NCBI RefSeq assembly: GCF_946902045.1 | Contig: NZ_OX336253.1 | Span: 372,001-436,000, forward strand | Direction of reading: 5' to 3' | Length of the DNA stretch: 64,000 nt | Source of the DNA: Neisseria sp. Marseille-Q5346 | GTDB lineage: Bacteria > Pseudomonadota > Gammaproteobacteria > Burkholderiales > Neisseriaceae | Shown here: positions 56,604 through 64,000 of the stretch, one piece after another | Layout: each line of letters begins with the position of its first letter | Position numbering within the stretch: position 1 is the stretch's first letter | Made by a program: the position numbers and the translations under genes | The notes under the pieces: generated by a model | The model's database searches: none | What the model was told of the DNA's origin: nothing | Seen by the model: only the letters and a program-made list of their open reading frames with translations

Positions 56604-57485
56604 ATGCAGCCCATCTACACGCTTCCCGAATCGCTTCAAGCTTTTCAGACGGCCTTAGCATTTCCCGACGTATTCCGCCCCCGCGCCCAAGAGTCGCACA
56701 AAGGCACATACGGCACGCTTGCGATTATCGGCGGCGCAACGGGAATGAGCGGTGCAGTGGTTTTGGCAGCTACAGCCGCCATGTATCAAGGATGCGGCAA
56801 GGTTTGGGCAGGCTTCAACCAAGCCATGCTGCCTTTTGCCATCATTCCCGAACGCCCTGAAATTATGCTCGCCACTGCGACCCAACTAATGGAGCGCAAC
56901 GATGTCAGCGCACGCGTAATCGGCTGCGGTTTTGGTTTGGACGGATTATCAGAGCAGCTGCTGCCCAAAATCCTGTCGACACACCATGACCGGCCTTTAT
57001 TGCTCGATGCAGATGCCTTGACACTGCTGGCCCGTTCTCCCGAATTAGCCGAACGCCTCAAATCGTACAAACATATCGTCCTGACACCCCATCCGGCCGA
57101 AGCCGCCCGCCTACTCGGTACCGATACTCAATCAGTTCAAGCCGACAGACAGAAAGCTGTAACCGCAATCAGCCAAAAATATGGCGCGACTGTCATATTG
57201 AAAGGCCATCATACATTAGTTGCCGCAACTGACGGCATGACCTATACCAACACCAGCGGCAATGCCGGTTTGGCCACCGCCGGCAGCGGCGATGTCTTAA
57301 GCGGTATGATCGGCAGCCTGCTGGCACAAAGCATTCCGGCATTCCAGGCCGCTTGTGCCGGCGTTTGGCTGCATGGTGCGGCGGCCGATGTCATCAAACA
57401 CAGTAGCCAAATCGAAACCGGCATGCTCGCCGGAGAAATCGCACCTGCCGCCCGATGGCTGCGCAATATTTTATCAAAAGAGTAA
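56604..57485 (+). CDS. nnrD: ADP/ATP-dependent NAD(P)H-hydrate dehydratase
   Basis: NnrD repairs hydrated NAD(P)H using ATP or ADP. The 293-aa protein is the C-terminal (kinase-like) half of Yje[42 protein letters not shown] and the catalytic [16 protein letters not shown]. The epimerase half (NnrE) found fused in E. coli is absent. ATG 56604 has GGAAGGT upstream; a TTG 15 bases earlier is unlikely. A DUS near the start (56644-56655) is translated as FQTAL. Confidence 0.93.
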   Translation: MQPIYTLPESLQAFQTALAFPDVFRPRAQESHKGTYGTLAIIGGATGMSGAVVLAATAAMYQGCGKVWAGFNQAMLPFAIIPERPEIMLATATQLMERNDVSARVIGCGFGLDGLSEQLLPKILSTHHDRPLLLDADALTLLARSPELAERLKSYKHIVLTPHPAEAARLLGTDTQSVQADRQKAVTAISQKYGATVILKGHHTLVAATDGMTYTNTSGNAGLATAGSGDVLSGMIGSLLAQSIPAFQAACAGVWLHGAAADVIKHSSQIETGMLAGEIAPAARWLRNILSKE

Positions 57486-57513
57486 TACTGTCTATATCAT
57501 AAATACAAATTGC

Positions 57514-57551
57514 AGGCCGTCTGAAAATCAATCTCTATTTTCAGACGGCCT
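57514..57551 (+). terminator. DUS-pair terminator after nnrD
   Basis: AGGCCGTCTGAA (57514-57525) and TTCAGACGGCCT (57540-57551) with AAT/ATT extension. Confidence 0.75.
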
Positions 57552-57602
57552 GGTTTATTTTTAAGTCATTTTGCAAATTAAGGTTAAGGCGTGTATCCTT
57601 GA

Positions 57603-58583
<981 letters not shown>

Positions 58584-58598
58584 ACGTCTTTAATCATA

Positions 58599-58659
58599 AG
58601 GCCGTCTGAACAGGGATAAACGAAATCAACGATTTCTGCCTAAGCTGTTCAGACGGCTT
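58599..58659 (+). terminator. Imperfect DUS pair after the BASS transporter
   Basis: AGGCCGTCTGAA (58599-58610) and TTCAGACGGCTT (58648-58659) share 11 complementary bases, with further pairing (CAG/CTG), and TTTT follows. It lies between convergent genes. Confidence 0.65.
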
Positions 58660-58680
58660 TTATTTTGAAATCAAGCAGGA

Positions 58681-59244
58681 TTATTGTTTGGCTGCTTCGA
58701 TTTGGATATTGATGTTTACTTTTTTGCTCATACCGGCACTCACTAAATAATCCAAGCCCCATTTGGTACGGTCGATGGTGGTGCTGAAGTCGCCGCCGCA
58801 TACTTCTGCTTTTAACATCGGGCTTTGGTAGCAGTTGAATTTGTCGGCTTTGAGTTTTACCGGCGCAGTTTTGCCGTTCATGGTCAAATTACCGTCAACA
58901 GACAGCAGTTTTTTGCCGTTGAAATTGAATTTGGTGGATACAAAACGGATTTCAGGGTATTTGTCTGCATTGAAAATATCGGCAGATTTCAAGTGTTGGG
59001 TAAAGTGTTCAGAACCGGTTTGCAGTTTGGACAAAGGCAATACGATATCGATAGAGCCTTGGCGTTTGGCGCGGTCAAATTCCAAATTGCCGGTCAAACC
59101 ATAAATACCGCCGACGTTGGTGCTGGTGTTGAAATGGTCGATGGCAAAGCGGGCATTGGCATGGAATTCGTCCACTTTATAAACAGCGGCAGACGCAGCA
59201 GAAGCCAACATGGCCGAACACAATGCAAACATGATTTTTTTCAT
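58681..59244 (-). CDS. Periplasmic YceI-family protein (GNA1030 homologue)
   Basis: This 187-aa protein has a Sec signal peptide (MKKIMFALCSAMLASAASA) and one YceI lipocalin-like barrel: VDEFHANARFAIDHFNTSTN, IDIVLPLSKLQTGSEHF, YPEIRFVSTKFNFNGKKL and WGLDYLVSAGM. YceI proteins bind isoprenoid quinones or similar lipids in the periplasm. It is close to meningococcal GNA1030, the accessory protein fused to NHBA in the 4CMenB vaccine and reported to bind ubiquinone-8. It is a single gene with an AAGGATAA ribosome site. Confidence 0.93.
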   Translation of the reverse strand: MKKIMFALCSAMLASAASAAVYKVDEFHANARFAIDHFNTSTNVGGIYGLTGNLEFDRAKRQGSIDIVLPLSKLQTGSEHFTQHLKSADIFNADKYPEIRFVSTKFNFNGKKLLSVDGNLTMNGKTAPVKLKADKFNCYQSPMLKAEVCGGDFSTTIDRTKWGLDYLVSAGMSKKVNINIQIEAAKQ

Positions 59245-59434
59245 CGTCTTATCCTTAAAAGTGTGAGAAGTTCCCTATCATATCACTTTTTGATGCTAAC
59301 ATCTTTTGCAACTGAGAAAGACAGCGTTTCATCTTAAGAAAACTTCAGGCCGTCTGAAAGAATGAGCAGCAAATTCAGGTGAAGCAAATACAGTTTAGTT
59401 TTATTACAAAATAGCGTGCTTCATTGCTCGTAAT

Positions 59435-59444
59435 TGGTATAAAA
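59435..59444 (+). promoter_or_regulatory. Possible extended -10 promoter of ilvD
   Basis: TGGTATAAAA fits an extended -10 about 80 bases before ilvD and is part of the small palindrome GGTATAAAATACC (59436-59448). No -35 was found. Single DUS copies lie on both sides (59347-59358 and 59488-59499). Confidence 0.4.
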
Positions 59445-59522
59445 TACCGAGTTATTTCTACAACGGGCCGCCAACCAACCAGCCTATTTCAGACGGCCTC
59501 AGCATAAAACAAAGGAACAAAA

Positions 59523-61382
59523 ATGCCTGAATACCGCTCCAAAACCTCTACCCACGGCCGCAATATGGCAGGCGCGCGCGCATTGTGGCGTGCGACCGGC
59601 GTCATGGAAACCGACTTTGGCAAACCGATTATCGCCATTGCCAACTCCTTCACCCAATTCGTCCCAGGCCATGTGCACCTGCACAATATGGGTCAACTGG
59701 TTGCCCGTGAAATCGAAAAAGCTGGCGGCATTGCCAAAGAATTCAACACCATCGCCATTGACGACGGTATCGCCATGGGCCACAGCGGTATGCTCTACTC
59801 CCTGCCCAGCCGCGACCTGATTGCCGACTCCATTGAATACATGGTGAATGCCCACTGCGCCGACGCGCTGGTGTGCATTTCCAACTGCGACAAAATCACC
59901 CCGGGCATGCTGATTGCCGCCATGCGCCTGAATATTCCGACCATCTTCGTTTCCGGCGGCCCGATGGAAGCAGGTAAAGTTATCGGAGTTGCAAACATTC
60001 AACCCGAACGCCGTTTGGACTTGATTGACGCCATGATCGAATCGGCTGACGACAACATCAGCGACAAACAAGTCGAAGAAGTCGAACAAAACGCCTGTCC
60101 GACTTGCGGCTCCTGCTCCGGCATGTTTACTGCCAACTCCATGAACTGTCTGACCGAAGCACTCGGCCTTTCCCTGCCGGGTAACGGTTCTTATCTGGCG
60201 ACCCACGCTGGCCGCAAAGAATTGTTCCTCGAAGCCGGCCGCATGATCGTCGAAATCACCAAACGCTATTACGAGCAAGACGACGAAACCGTACTGCCGC
60301 GCAGCATTGCCACTAAAAAAGCGTTTGAAAACGCCATGACCATGGACATCGCCATGGGCGGCTCTACCAACACTATCCTGCATTTGCTCGCCGTTGCCAA
60401 CGAAGCCGGTGTCGATTTCAAAATGGCCGACATCGACCGCCTGAGCCGCGTTGTACCTTGCATCTGCAAAACCGCGCCAAACAACCACGACTACTACATG
60501 GAAGACGTGCATCGCGCAGGCGGCATCTTCGCCATCCTGAAAGAATTGGACAAAGCAGGCAAACTGCACACCGACGTGTACACCATCCATGCGCCGACGC
60601 TGAAAGACGCAATTGAAAAATGGGACGTGACTAATCCTGAAAACACCCATGCCATCGAGCGTTTCAAAGCGGCTCCAGGTGGTGTGCGCACTACTCAGGC
60701 GTTCTCGCAAAACCGTATGTGGAAAACCCTCGACCTCGACCGTGAAAAAGGCTGTATCCGCGATGTCGAACATGCCTACTCGCAAGACGGCGGCTTGGCA
60801 GTATTGTTCGGCAATATCGCCGAGCGCGGTTGCGTAGTGAAAACCGCAGGCGTAGACGAGAGCATCCTCAAATTTACCGGCCGCGCCCGCGTGTTTGAAA
60901 GCCAAGAAGACGCAGTAGAAGGTATTTTGGGCAACCAAATCGTAGCTGGCGATATCGTCATCATCCGCTATGAAGGCCCTAAAGGCGGCCCGGGCATGCA
61001 AGAAATGCTGTACCCGACTTCCTACCTGAAATCCAAAGGTTTGGGCAAAGCCTGCGCCCTGCTGACCGACGGCCGCTTCTCCGGCGGTACTTCCGGCCTC
61101 TCCATCGGCCACGCCTCGCCTGAAGCGGCAGAAGGCGGCGCAATCGGTTTGGTACACGAAGGCGACACCATCGAAATCGACATTCCAAACCGCAGCATCC
61201 ACCTTGTCATTTCCGATGAAGAGCTTGCCGCACGCCGTGCCGAAATGGAAGCACGCGGCAGCAAAGCGTGGAAACCGGAAAAACGTGACCGCTACGTCTC
61301 CGCAGCCCTGCGTGCCTACGGCGCGATGGCGACTTCTGCCGACAAAGGCGCAGTACGCGACGTATCGCAAATCGAACGTTAA
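59523..61382 (+). CDS. ilvD: Dihydroxy-acid dehydratase
   Basis: IlvD dehydrates dihydroxy acids to the keto acid precursors of valine, isoleucine and leucine using an Fe-S cluster. The 619-aa protein has [12 protein letters not shown] and [18 protein letters not shown], which hold cluster cysteines, the N-terminal [16 protein letters not shown], and the C-terminal [20 protein letters not shown]. It is the standalone ilvD gene, ribosome site AAAGGAAC, ended by a DUS pair. The long open frame on the opposite strand is a shadow of its codon use. Confidence 0.98.
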   Translation: MPEYRSKTSTHGRNMAGARALWRATGVMETDFGKPIIAIANSFTQFVPGHVHLHNMGQLVAREIEKAGGIAKEFNTIAIDDGIAMGHSGMLYSLPSRDLIADSIEYMVNAHCADALVCISNCDKITPGMLIAAMRLNIPTIFVSGGPMEAGKVIGVANIQPERRLDLIDAMIESADDNISDKQVEEVEQNACPTCGSCSGMFTANSMNCLTEALGLSLPGNGSYLATHAGRKELFLEAGRMIVEITKRYYEQDDETVLPRSIATKKAFENAMTMDIAMGGSTNTILHLLAVANEAGVDFKMADIDRLSRVVPCICKTAPNNHDYYMEDVHRAGGIFAILKELDKAGKLHTDVYTIHAPTLKDAIEKWDVTNPENTHAIERFKAAPGGVRTTQAFSQNRMWKTLDLDREKGCIRDVEHAYSQDGGLAVLFGNIAERGCVVKTAGVDESILKFTGRARVFESQEDAVEGILGNQIVAGDIVIIRYEGPKGGPGMQEMLYPTSYLKSKGLGKACALLTDGRFSGGTSGLSIGHASPEAAEGGAIGLVHEGDTIEIDIPNRSIHLVISDEELAARRAEMEARGSKAWKPEKRDRYVSAALRAYGAMATSADKGAVRDVSQIER

Positions 61383-61396
61383 TTAACCTGACTTTA

Positions 61397-61433
61397 AGGC
61401 CGTCTGAACGCTTTCAAGTGTTTCAGACGGCCT
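61397..61433 (+). terminator. DUS-pair terminator after ilvD
   Basis: AGGCCGTCTGAA (61397-61408) and TTCAGACGGCCT (61422-61433) with a 13-base loop containing CTTTCAAG. Confidence 0.72.
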
Positions 61434-61451
61434 TCATTCAAACGGACAAAT

Positions 61452-61583
61452 ATGGACAAATTCATTTTAGCGATGATCGGCATGGCCATTGCCCTGTTGA
61501 TTATTATTGGCGGCGGATTTATCGCTGTCGAATATTTCAAATCCCATCCTGAAGCATTCCAAGTCAAGCCGCTATCAAAATAA
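61452..61583 (+). CDS. Small single-span membrane protein
   Basis: This 43-codon frame encodes MDKFILAMIGMAIALLIIIG and a short tail GGGFIAVEYFKSHPEAFQVK: one membrane helix (about residues 4-28) and a small hydrophilic C-terminus. It lies between the ilvD terminator and the CAP-domain gene, on the same strand as both. No strong ribosome site precedes the ATG. Composition looks coding. Function is unknown; a small membrane-complex accessory is possible. Confidence 0.55.
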   Translation: MDKFILAMIGMAIALLIIIGGGFIAVEYFKSHPEAFQVKPLSK

Positions 61584-61651
61584 TCATTTAACGGCATGAG
61601 TTTCAAGGGGAAAGAGCCGCAGCTCAAGGCCGTCTGAACGCAGTACATATA

Positions 61652-62941
61652 ATGAAACACATTCTTTACTGGCTGGGTGGTTTTGCCGTCGCCCTCGGCA
61701 TATTCCAATACTACGAAACCCATCGCTATTCCGAAGGCCAGCTCATCTATGCCCAACCGCCGCAAAATCGTTCTGCCGTCGCCGATTTTGACGCCTTGGC
61801 GTATTTAAACTTCCTCCGCTCCTCAGCCAATCTGCCCGCACTGGCGCACTCAGACACACTCGAACGCGCCGCACGCAATCATGCCCGCTATCTGCTGCAA
61901 AACCCTGACGATGGCCATGACGAACACAATACGCGCAATCCCTTTTATACAGGCCCACGCCCATCAGACCGCACGCGCAAAGCCGGTTATGCTTATAAAG
62001 GCGTGCATGAAAACGTCAGTACCGGCCAGCATCCGCCAAACGAAAAAATCAACGACCATCTACCAGCCCAACATCAGCTGGATAATCTGATGACAGCGAT
62101 TTACCACCGCCTCTCCTTGCTCGATCAAAATATCGACGAGGCCGGAGCCGCATTTGAATCACAAGGCAAACAAATCGCGTTGAGCATCAATCAAGGCGAC
62201 AGCAGATTTAACAGCCTCTGCCAGAAAAACCGCTCCCTCTCCGACCTCAGCCGTTCGTTTTATCAAGATGCCTGTCATGGTCATGCCATTGTTTATGCGG
62301 ATGAAATTTCCAACCGCAAACTCCGGCCTTACATCACCTATCCGCAAGGCAACTTTGCTTCGCCGGTTTTCCATGGCGAACGTCCCGACCCTATGCCGCA
62401 TTATGAAATGACCGGCAATCCGGTCAGCATCGCCTTCTCAGAACAATCGCCTCCGGTCAAAATGCGTTCGTTCAAACTGTATCAGGACACAAAAGAAATC
62501 AGAGATGTCAAAATCTTAGATAAAGATAATGACCCAAACCACCTCCTGACCGACCGCCAATTTGCGCTGTTTCCTTTACAGCCATTGGAATACGACACCG
62601 ACTACCGTGCCGTGTTCGAATACCGTCAAAACGGAAAAGACCGAACGGTCGAATGGACATTCAGCACGCAAAAACCCGATTATCCTTATTTCATCGTCAA
62701 AGGCGGCGAAACGCTGGCCATCGAATCCGGACAAAAATATTTTATCCATTGGCAGGATTTTTGGTGCTTGAAGCAATGCGAACGCTACAACTACCGCATG
62801 AACCGCGACACCCAACTCGACATTATCGAGCGGCAGGCCGGCGGCATCATTATCCGTGTCAACGGAAGCAAAGGCAGCAGCATCCGCTTAATGCCCGAAG
62901 GCGAAGACAGGCGCGCCATTACACTTTATTTATGGAAATAA
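61652..62941 (+). CDS. CAP-domain (SCP-like) exported protein
   Basis: This 429-aa protein has an N-terminal membrane anchor or signal (MKHILYWLGGFAVALGIFQY), then a CAP/SCP-like domain at about residues 45-165 with LAYLNFLRSSANLPALAHSD, ERAARNHARYLL and VHENVSTG near the cavity motif. The remaining ~260 residues, with NPVSIAFSEQSPPVKM and a beta-rich end, have no recognised domain. Bacterial CAP proteins are secreted or surface-bound, with mostly unknown activity. A DUS lies 13 bases before the start. Two cysteines near CLKQCERYNY might form a disulfide. Confidence 0.8.
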   Translation: MKHILYWLGGFAVALGIFQYYETHRYSEGQLIYAQPPQNRSAVADFDALAYLNFLRSSANLPALAHSDTLERAARNHARYLLQNPDDGHDEHNTRNPFYTGPRPSDRTRKAGYAYKGVHENVSTGQHPPNEKINDHLPAQHQLDNLMTAIYHRLSLLDQNIDEAGAAFESQGKQIALSINQGDSRFNSLCQKNRSLSDLSRSFYQDACHGHAIVYADEISNRKLRPYITYPQGNFASPVFHGERPDPMPHYEMTGNPVSIAFSEQSPPVKMRSFKLYQDTKEIRDVKILDKDNDPNHLLTDRQFALFPLQPLEYDTDYRAVFEYRQNGKDRTVEWTFSTQKPDYPYFIVKGGETLAIESGQKYFIHWQDFWCLKQCERYNYRMNRDTQLDIIERQAGGIIIRVNGSKGSSIRLMPEGEDRRAITLYLWK

Positions 62942-62948
62942 AGCCGTT

Positions 62949-62960
62949 TTCAGACGGCAT
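62949..62960. repeat. Single AT-dialect DUS
   Basis: TTCAGACGGCAT is the reverse complement of ATGCCGTCTGAA, the meningococcal/gonococcal uptake sequence, here just after the CAP-domain gene. Confidence 0.7.
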
Positions 62961-63017
62961 GAAGCACCAAAAAGCTGATAAAATACCGCCTCACCACCCT
63001 ACGGCAAGCTATCCAAT

Positions 63018-63251
63018 ATGACCAAACATCCGCAAACAGCAGCCAATACCCGCTATGCCTTTGCCAGCATTGCCGCCATGTTGGCCGCATTTTTACTGTT
63101 CGTTGCCGTGATGTTGCTGCCTTTGGGGCTGACGGCGGGCACGCAAGTAAGCCTGATACGGCTTTCACTCTACGCAATCGTGCTGTTTGCCGTACTTGGC
63201 GGTATTTTTTCTGTACGCGTTGCCTATTTGCGTAAAAAGAACGGAGCATGA
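63018..63251 (+). CDS. Two-helix membrane protein of unknown function
   Basis: This 77-aa protein has two membrane segments (about residues 15-37 and 46-66: ASIAAMLAAFLLFVAVMLLP, LSLYAIVLFAVLGGIFSVRV) and a basic end (RKKNGA). It is directly upstream of the DUF971 gene with one base between stop and next ATG, so they are probably coupled. I do not recognise a family. Confidence 0.7.
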   Translation: MTKHPQTAANTRYAFASIAAMLAAFLLFVAVMLLPLGLTAGTQVSLIRLSLYAIVLFAVLGGIFSVRVAYLRKKNGA

Positions 63252-63252
63252 C

Positions 63253-63684
63253 ATGACCCAAGCCGATAAAATTCCACAAGAAATCCGCCTCCAGCAAGAG
63301 TGGCGCGTACTGACTTTGGTCTATGTTGACGGTGCCAAGAGCCTTCCTGCCGAATACCTGCGCGTGTACTCGCCCAGCGCGGAAGTGCGCGGACACGGTG
63401 CCGGTCAAGATGTTTTACAAACAGGCAAAGCCGAAGTCAGCATTACCGATTTAGACCCCGTCGGCCAATATGCCTTGAAAATTACTTTTTCAGACGGCCA
63501 CGACAGCGGCCTTTACGATTGGGACTATCTCTACCGGCTGGCGCACAATCAAGACGCGCTTTGGCAAGACTATCTCGACCGCCTCGAAAAAGCCGGCGCG
63601 TCCAGAACGCCAAGTGCCGAAGATTTAAAACCCAAACACACGCATTCCTGCGGTAGCGGAGGTTGCGGCGGAAAGGCCGTCTGA
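63253..63684 (+). CDS. DUF971-family protein
   Basis: This 143-aa protein is a DUF971 domain (the N-terminal fold of gamma-butyrobetaine hydroxylase-like proteins): IRLQQEWRVLTLVYVDG, LPAEYLRVYSPSAEVRGHG, and YDWDYLYRLAHNQD. The C-terminal tail has HTHSCGSGGCGGKAV, a Cys/His-rich metal-binding-like end. Standalone bacterial DUF971 proteins are often near ubiquinone or Fe-S genes; the function is not settled. The last two residues and stop come from a DUS (63674-63685). An in-frame DUS-like sequence is translated as FSDGHDS. Confidence 0.82.
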   Translation: MTQADKIPQEIRLQQEWRVLTLVYVDGAKSLPAEYLRVYSPSAEVRGHGAGQDVLQTGKAEVSITDLDPVGQYALKITFSDGHDSGLYDWDYLYRLAHNQDALWQDYLDRLEKAGASRTPSAEDLKPKHTHSCGSGGCGGKAV

Positions 63685-64000
63685 AAAAAGGCGAGACCGT
63701 AGCATTCAACGACGGCAGAATCATTGACGGCAAAGCGTTCCTCTCCGCCTAAAAAAGGACGAGTAGCGGCTATCTTCGGCGATACCAAAGCCTGCCCGCA
63801 GGCAGTGCGCGCCGCGCAAAACGCAGACGTTTTAGTGCATGAAGCAACCTTTGCGGCAGGCGATGAAGAGACAGCGGAACGAGTATTCCATTCGACCGTA
63901 TCCGATGCCGCCAAGCTGGTTTTGCAAGCCAATGTGAAACAACTTTACCTGACCCACATCAGCACACGTTATACCGAAGAAGAGCAACGCCTGATGCTGA
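63685..64000 (+). pseudogene. rnz: Truncated, frameshifted 3' fragment of ribonuclease Z
   Basis: Right after the DUF971 stop, one frame reads KKGETVAFNDGRIIDGKAFL (63684 onward) and stops at TAA 63750-63752. A second frame from 63748 reads PKKGRVAAIFGDTKACPQAV, then ADVLVHEATF and LYLTHISTRY, and stays open to the window end. Both match the C-terminal part of RNase Z (tRNA 3' processing). The N-terminal metal-binding half is missing because DUF971 occupies that place, and the frame shifts at the AAAAAA region. It is therefore a partial duplicate, with the junction at a DUS. An intact rnz should exist elsewhere. Confidence 0.78.

Noticed and set aside
59499..61370. 623-codon open frame antisense to ilvD
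   Set aside because: It mirrors the codon periodicity of ilvD, has low-complexity Phe/Val/Gly/His-rich translation, no ribosome site and no recognisable domain.

Overview
The window is chromosomal DNA of a Neisseria species. It is packed with the 12-mer DNA uptake sequence (DUS) AGGCCGTCTGAA, often as inverted pairs acting as terminators between genes. This AG dialect, together with gene content close to N. meningitidis/N. gonorrhoeae, points to a commensal of the N. subflava/flavescens group. The AT dialect (ATGCCGTCTGAA) and the mucosa dialect (AGGTCGTCTGAA) appear only a few times. Most of the window is housekeeping sequence; the accessory parts are a secreted glucanase, a polyene-pigment locus and an A/T-rich two-gene insert inside that locus.

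Region by region. 1-9.2 kb: 3' part of hemF, htpX, an HpnC-type prenyl synthase, miaA-tadA, bioB, an adenine-deaminase-type enzyme, fpr, a META-domain lipoprotein and a trans-sulfuration enzyme. 9.3-13.4 kb: folE2, dsbD, lldD. 13.6-17.9 kb: the Fe-S assembly cluster iscR-iscS-(42-aa acidic protein)-iscU-(helix-hairpin-helix protein)-iscA, then hscB; a predicted IscR site lies upstream, and an arfA gene converges on iscA with the shared terminator inside its reading frame. 17.9-23.3 kb: the linked group TPR protein-lolB-ispE-three tRNA-Gln-prs-rplY. 23.5-25.6 kb: a Nudix hydrolase and cysG. 25.9-28.4 kb: a GH66 dextranase-like protein with eleven RTX repeats. 28.6-40.3 kb: aroA, recA, S-formylglutathione hydrolase, proS, pflB-pflA with a predicted FNR site, and hisZ-purA. 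40.6-46.2 kb: bamD and rluD (divergent, start codons overlapping), pgeF, lptE-holA and two membrane proteins.

46.3-55.8 kb: an aryl-polyene (xanthomonadin-like pigment) type II polyketide locus in two divergent arms. Leftward: dehydratase, ketoreductase, ketosynthase. Rightward: chain-length-factor-like protein, acyltransferase, two acyl carrier proteins, a membrane protein, a ligase-dehydratase fusion and a methyltransferase. Between the membrane protein and the ligase sits a very A/T-rich, DUS-free, translationally coupled pair (a soluble 268-aa protein and a 162-aa four-helix membrane protein). Its layout resembles phage-exclusion or antiphage modules such as RexA/RexB and is the best candidate for an undescribed system here.

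55.9-64 kb: a b-type cytochrome, nnrD, an ASBT_NM-type transporter with all its sodium ligands, a YceI protein (GNA1030 homologue), ilvD, a CAP-domain protein, small membrane proteins, a DUF971 protein, and a truncated, frameshifted 3' copy of ribonuclease Z that starts at a DUS and runs off the end.

The pieces fit an oral commensal: L-lactate use (lldD), a pflB-pflA pair with a predicted FNR site, glucan degradation, probable yellow pigment, and a genome shaped by DUS-driven transformation. DUS copies supply terminators, stop codons and recurring peptide stretches (-GRLK-, -QTA-) inside proteins.
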